NCBI GenBank assembly: GCA_963170055.1
Contig: CAUJGJ010000376.1
Location: forward strand, 1,897,501-1,910,000
Length of the DNA stretch: 12,500 bases
Direction: 5' to 3'
Source of the DNA: Halisarca cf. caerulea
Taxonomy: Eukaryota > Porifera > Demospongiae > Chondrillida > Halisarcidae
Every line of letters starts with the position of its first letter. Position 1 is the stretch's first letter. A program made the translations under genes and the position numbers. The notes beneath the pieces are model-generated. The model saw only the letters and a program-made list of their open reading frames with translations, ran no database searches and was not told the DNA's origin. Shown here piece after piece: positions 8,951 to 12,500 of the stretch.

Positions 8951-9466
8951 GCTGCCCCCTCCATCCCTAGTGCCCCCTTCATGTATTCAGGGGTTGCCCA
9001 TCTGTGTGGTTGCAAGCCCCATGAGATGAGGAAGGCTGGGCTACAGCTGAAGAGCAGTGGCATGTCCACCTAACTCACAGCAGTGATTCCCAGCCCTCAA
9101 CTCGGTAATATCCTGATAATAGCATTCAGTGCACCAGCCAATGACCAGCACCCCACTAAGAGCCTGATAAGGAAATACCCAAGTCATAAGTAATATTTCC
9201 AGTGGTTGAGGCTGACAGGTATGATTTCACCTGTAAGCTAGCGTTGCTGAAATTCACAGTTTTCATCCTTTAAAAGCACCACCTGCTTTATGATCTCACA
9301 AGAGATTACCAGCCAGCCACTCACGCCAACTGGAGACATTTATACCATACCGTGCACACATGTACATATCTGTCCCATGGTTTAATGTTGTTATTGGCCC
9401 CATAATCATTATCCTAGAAGAATCACTTCTACATATAGATACAATCAAAACTACGTAATTATATGA

Positions 9467-9490
9467 TCATGCCTCGTAAGGAAGGCATGA
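9467..9490. repeat. Short perfect hairpin in intron B2
   Basis: TCATGCCT and AGGCATGA are complementary 8-bp arms around an 8-base loop. It lies in AT-rich intron with no adjacent gene signal, and no function can be assigned. Confidence 0.5.
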
Positions 9491-10084
9491 CAAAATATGT
9501 GCAGATTCTACAATGATTATAATATTAATGACTTTTAACTTTGGCGTTCTTCCACAAATCCACCAAAGTGCCAAATTAAAACCCTCACCAAAGTTTCCCG
9601 CTATACACTAAATTACAACCATTTAAAAATCAGATAAATGATGTAGTGATGAAAATTGTCAACCGTCAATTCCTAAATCCCACAGCAAATAATATAATGT
9701 GGGGTGTAGGAATTTGCACACTGTACCCAGTCCAACCCACCGCCGTCTAGCTCTATATGCCTATCTAGCCCTATGTGTGCCTAGCCTGAGATCTTCATCT
9801 TTATTTTATCATACTGCCGTGAAGCAGCCATTTGCAAACAATCTTCTGTCTCGCATTTATCCTCAAAGTTTGTTATGAAGATAAAACTCAGGTAAAACCT
9901 TGTACATAGTAGCTAACAATAAGAGCCCTGGACTAGGAGACCTAATCATATAGGTCGATAAGAGATTTATCAACCTGACCACATTGAAAGAAACACTCCC
10001 GCACAGTTGTGTACTAATAATTAATAATATGCCCAATAACAGGTAAGAATTACTTTGAATTATGAATCTATTTCTCTCATGCAG

Positions 10085-10459
10085 TATACAGTGAAGTACT
10101 CATTGCTAAGGGTGATAACAATACTGTAATTGGTCCATTGGAACTCAGTGGAAGAATTGGCAATACATTTCTGATTCCTCCTCATAAGAAGGCATTAATT
10201 AAGTGCGATTTTTCTGAAAATGGAGGTTTTCCTCATAATGAGTCTACAAACTTACCAGCAAAAATTGAGTGGTTCTTTAATGGGCAATCTTTAAATGCAA
10301 GTCTATACTCACCAAACCACACCCATCTGTCTCTTGAGGTTGGTAATCTTACATTAACTGGTGTGGATGATAAATTGGAGTGCAAATCTACAAGTCACCT
10401 TTCAGAGGATGGCATAATGGGACAGATAGATTCAGTAACCAGCAGGATTATGACAACTG
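10085..10459 (+). CDS. Exon B3: single Ig-like domain
   Basis: This 375-bp phase 1-1 exon is the paralogue of A3 at a constant offset of 7781 bp. It shows GRIGNTFLIPPHKKALIKC, IEWFFNGQ and LTLTGVDDKLECKSTS. Potential N-glycosylation sites are NES, NAS and NHT, plus NLT where A3 has DLT. It ends ACAACTG before GTAAGTAT. The coding frame extends upstream of the first in-frame ATG (10138) to the CTCATGCAG acceptor. Confidence 0.92.
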
Positions 10460-10795
10460 GTAAGTATGTATATACTACATACAATCAAAACACGGAGAAC
10501 AAATAGCACTAGCTAAGCTTAAGAGCATATTAAACTTCAGTAGCCTTAAATGGAACAGATTAATTGTATCCATACAATTCATCTAATAATAATTATTCAA
10601 TCAGCATAAAATTGCATTGTGATATCAAGGATGGGATGCATCCCTCCAATTGACTCAGTTCATCAACTGTTGTACTGTTATAATTGATTTAAGTTACAAA
10701 TGTTGATTGTTTTATTGTTTTATACTATTACATCAAATAATACCGTGGTCTGTCCAAAAAAATTGTGATGCCAAGTAATAGATTGGTTTGTTCAG
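10460..10795 (+). other. Intron B3 (phase 1, 336 bp)
   Basis: It starts GTAAGTATG and ends at GGTTTGTTCAG before the next Ig lead-in. The first ~60 bp resemble the start of intron A3 (ATCAAAACA, GAGAACAAA). The rest is AT-rich with nothing else recognised. Confidence 0.7.
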
Positions 10796-10884
10796 CAATA
10801 GGTCCTCCTGTATTGAAGTGCACAGATTTCACACAACCAGACTTATCCGCTGTCCCCATCAAGGTGAATATTGGTTGTCACCTA
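10796..10884 (+). pseudogene. Exon C, 5' part: start of an Ig-like domain, interrupted by an insertion
   Basis: After the acceptor TTGTTCAG the phase-1 frame reads A-I-G-P-P-V-L-K, then AVPIKVNIGCHL. This matches the PPV lead-in and NIG...h strand that opens the other Ig exons. The frame then enters the inverted-repeat element and meets a TAA at 10930, before any B-strand Cys. Together with 12057-12339 it would make a 372-bp phase 1-1 exon, close to its 375-bp siblings. It is typed as broken because the frame is interrupted as it stands. It could still be functional if the insert is spliced out, using the good AAG|GTGAAT donor at 10864. Confidence 0.65.
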
Positions 10885-11460
10885 CGCATGTTGGACATGT
10901 CCATAAACTTGAAATCTCAGTGGAGGCGCTAATCAGAAAGAATTTCGCGACTTTAGATGGGTTCGCTACGAAATGTCATGTGACCAGCCCGTGACTTAGG
11001 AAAATGTTGCTGTGCACGTAAAGATTCCAAAACAGCCTTACATGATGTTAAAACTGTAAGATCGACAATTATTCCAGTCAAACGGCCTTCGGCTACAGTG
11101 AATCCTAGTCTCGCGTCTCCAGCCCCTTTCCGTTGACGACATCATAAAAATTCGACAAAATCTCTAACAACATCAAGGAGAAAGAGGCTGGCTATGCGAA
11201 ACTAAGTGAATCTTAAGCCTTCGATCAAATTTGAATATGTCAGTAACTTTCTGGTCTGGCTTACCTAGCTTGAGTTTCTTCGATCTTTTCTCCTTCCGAA
11301 AAACATCTTCGAAAGCGATTCGGTTCGTATACAAATGCAACCAAAGCAGAATTCAAAGAGCTATCCGACGGCGAAAGGTTATGTATCAAAGATCAAAGGT
11401 ACAAAAAAGAAGAGACTTCGTCTGTATTCCACTTCACTTGCTACTTGACGCGACTTTTAG

Positions 11461-11470
11461 GTGACGTCAC
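11461..11470. promoter_or_regulatory. Perfect CRE-like palindrome in a CpG-rich segment
   Basis: GTGACGTCAC contains a full TGACGTCA CREB/ATF core. Within 50 bp lie GTCATGTGAC (E-box-like) and AAAATGGC (YY1-like). The surrounding 10.92-11.50 kb is richer in CpG than the rest of the window. This could be promoter-like DNA carried by the element, but no convincing first exon was found on either strand. Confidence 0.3.
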
Positions 11471-11540
11471 TTTCCATATCATGCGACGGTCATGTGACAA
11501 AATGGCTACCAGCTAGTTCTAGGCTAGTCAAAACTTTAAT

Positions 11541-11828
11541 GGCTGGGCGGCAGTGGGAAAAAGCCTATTGGCATACTTTTTTACATTTATTGGCTGTATT
11601 ATAGGATAATAAATAACTTCCATGTTGGGGATTTTGATTCATTGCCCGATTCAGACGTTACAGGCGAAAAGGTGAGCTACCATGGTATGAAATTGTGGTT
11701 TTTGCCGTTTTTCTCTGAAACTCTTAGAGATATTTAAATCCCCAACATGGAAGTTTTAGATACTTAGGTAAGGAACCTGTATACCAACATTTGTGCCCTT
11801 GGCTTTGAAGCTGCACTGCCGCCCAGCC
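11541..11828. repeat. Internal inverted repeat (hairpin) within the exon C insertion
   Basis: Two nested pairs of perfect inverted segments are present. GGCTGGGCGGCAGTG (11541-11555) pairs with 11814-11828, 15 bp. AACTTCCATGTTGGGGATTT (11615-11634) pairs with 11736-11755, 20 bp. The intervals between paired segments are almost equal (59 and 58 bp) but diverged. The loop is ~100 bp. It is either an old foldback element or part of the larger element. Confidence 0.85.
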
Positions 11829-12056
11829 GTTTTTCGTGTTTTTATATGTTTGAGGAGAATGCGCATACATTCCAAGGAACATAGAAAATTCTTTCAAGTT
11901 TGACATCGAACGAAAGGTAATGCAGCCATCTACACAATGATATTAGTTGTTAGAAGATAGCGCGTATTTGTAGTAAGAAATAAAACTAAAAAGTGAAGGC
12001 AAATTTTCTGATCAATGAAGCCATACAAGTGTCCGTGGACATGTTCCACATGCGTA

Positions 12057-12339
12057 TGTCTGGAGAAAGGAGAAAGAACTTTTATGACAATTCTCACATG
12101 TAACCCTATGAACAGTCAACTACCTACCAACTGTTCTATTCACAACCCTGATGGCATCACAGCTCGAGAGCTTCATGATCGGCAAGTATACTTCTATTCA
12201 AATAACAAAATCTATATATATGGTCTTGCTAATCTTGGAGCTACCACTTCATCTACTATGTTGGGTATGTGGACCTGTACATGTTCCAACAAAATTGGGG
12301 CAGTGACAGGTTATACCTATATTGGACCATGCCAAAGTG
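12057..12339 (+). CDS. Exon C, 3' part: remainder of an Ig-like domain
   Basis: The frame reads CLEKGERTFMTILTCNP, with a B-strand Cys, then VYFYSNNKIYIYGL and WTCTCSNKIGAVTGYTYIG with the F-strand Cys. It ends CCAAAGTG before a GTGAGT donor, in phase 1. No Trp is visible in the usual core position between the two cysteines, so the domain is diverged. In this frame there is a TGA at 12009, so the exon cannot extend far left as it stands. An ATG at 12015 opens the frame inside the element but is unlikely to be a true start. A weak acceptor TCAATGAAG at 12020 would be phase 0. Confidence 0.75.
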
Positions 12340-12452
12340 GTGAGTGATTGTCTGGTATATATATTATCTGATTCAGTCTCCTTTTATTATAATGGTGAAT
12401 ACATTATTATAATAATGGCATTGCCACTAAATTACACCTTATGTTACTGTAG
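12340..12452 (+). other. Intron C (phase 1, 113 bp)
   Basis: It starts GTGAGTGATTG and ends ATGTTACTGTAG. It is AT-rich and the shortest intron in the window. Confidence 0.85.
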
Positions 12453-12500
12453 CACCAGTGATTGTCAGAAGGTCAGTTGAGATTGACTTTGGGATAGATG
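12453..12500 (+). CDS. Exon D (3' end outside window): start of a further Ig-like domain
   Basis: After CTGTAG the phase-1 frame reads A-P-V-I-V-R-R-S-V-E-I-D-F-G-I-D. This is the same proline lead-in followed by a strand-A' D-[IF]-G motif as in B1 (EVDIGSDV), but with a shorter linker. It shows that the gene continues beyond the window. Confidence 0.75.

Larger units (their letters stand above)
8180..10084 (+). other. Intron B2 (phase 1, 1905 bp)
   Basis: It starts GTGTGTTTTCTCT and ends TTTCTCTCATGCAG, like intron A2. Similarity with intron A2 covers about 8180-8345 and about 10020-10084. The ~1.65 kb between is largely unmatched. It holds the 70-bp tandem repeats, a more GC-rich stretch at about 8950-9340 with no coding signal I recognise, and AT-rich sequence at 9350-10020 including a small hairpin. 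A minus-strand open frame at 8364-8579 has no family match I know. Confidence 0.85.
10885..12054. mobile_element. TA-flanked inverted-repeat element inside exon C (Tc1/mariner-like, non-autonomous)
   Basis: The ends are 18-bp inverted repeats, 10885-10902 (CGCATGTTGGACATGTCC) and 12037-12054, identical at 16 of 18 positions without gaps. A TA dinucleotide flanks each side (10883-10884 and 12055-12056), as in the TA target duplication of Tc1/mariner elements. The 1170-bp insert contains an internal palindrome and a CpG-richer stretch at about 10920-11500. It has no open frame resembling a transposase, so it would be non-autonomous. Weaker subterminal similarity continues for ~40 bp (ATCAGAAA in both arms). 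Confidence 0.7.

Noticed and set aside
10885..10902. GGACATGTCC in the element end as a p53-family binding site
   Set aside because: It matches one half-site only, with no properly spaced partner. It is better explained as the terminal inverted repeat.
10788..10994. 68-codon plus-strand frame over exon C
   Set aside because: It is a different frame from the one giving the Ig lead-in and has no recognisable motif.
11231..11464. 77-codon plus-strand frame, and a 37-codon Lys/Arg-rich frame at 11335-11448
   Set aside because: They have no family resemblance, lie within the element, and no splice structure connects them to anything. A chance frame in CpG-richer DNA is the simpler explanation.
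10876..12060. TGTC direct repeat as the target-site duplication of the exon C insertion
   Set aside because: TGTC at 10876 and 12057 also restores frame, but it leaves unequal element ends. The TA boundaries give aligned 18-bp ends and a better Ig alignment.
12015..12347. Open frame from an ATG at 12015 as an independent small Cys-rich protein
   Set aside because: The downstream part is a typical Ig domain end with a phase-1 donor at 12340. The ATG and first 14 codons lie in the inverted-repeat element.

Overview
This looks like animal genomic DNA. Short coding blocks sit between GT-AG introns, each block encodes immunoglobulin-like (Ig) domains, and AT-rich non-coding DNA holds decayed retroelements and small inverted-repeat elements. 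The Ig style (a proline-rich lead-in, then IG..h.h.RG.....C, W, and a second C) and the reverse-transcriptase family fit a marine invertebrate. A demosponge resembling Amphimedon is my best guess, from memory and unconfirmed. No tRNA, rRNA, CRISPR or prokaryotic gene was recognised.

One plus-strand gene crosses the whole window and runs off both ends. I see exons at <1-617 (A1), 1306-1680 (A2), 2304-2678 (A3), 5824-6588 (B1), 7805-8179 (B2), 10085-10459 (B3), an interrupted exon C (about 10796-12339) and the start of exon D (12453->12500). Every supported junction is phase 1, so exons can be skipped or shuffled without a frameshift. A1-A2-A3 and B1-B2-B3 are tandem copies of one four-Ig module: A1/B1 carries two Ig domains, A2/B2 one and A3/B3 one. 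Intron ends are also recognisably related between the copies. No signal peptide, transmembrane segment or cytoplasmic domain is in view, so the product is best called an extracellular multi-Ig adhesion, receptor or matrix protein of unknown role.

The introns are uneven because elements landed in them after or around the duplication. Intron A3 (3.1 kb) holds a relic of a Ty3/gypsy-like Gag zinc-knuckle region (minus strand) and two relics of one reverse-transcriptase family in opposite orientations. Intron B1 carries a 538-bp inverted-repeat element and a (TA)21 tract just before its acceptor. Intron B2 is about 1.3 kb longer than its A counterpart and includes three tandem 70-bp repeats.

The most interesting point is exon C. 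Its two halves lie 1.17 kb apart, and the intervening DNA (10885-12054) begins and ends with 18-bp inverted repeats (16 of 18 identical) flanked by TA dinucleotides. Leaving out the element plus one TA makes the halves a single 372-bp phase 1-1 Ig exon, almost the same length as its 375-bp siblings. This suggests a Tc1/mariner-type non-autonomous insertion into coding sequence. A separate point is a perfect GTAAGT donor inside exons A2 and B2, in phase 1, whose use would remove exactly 45 codons.
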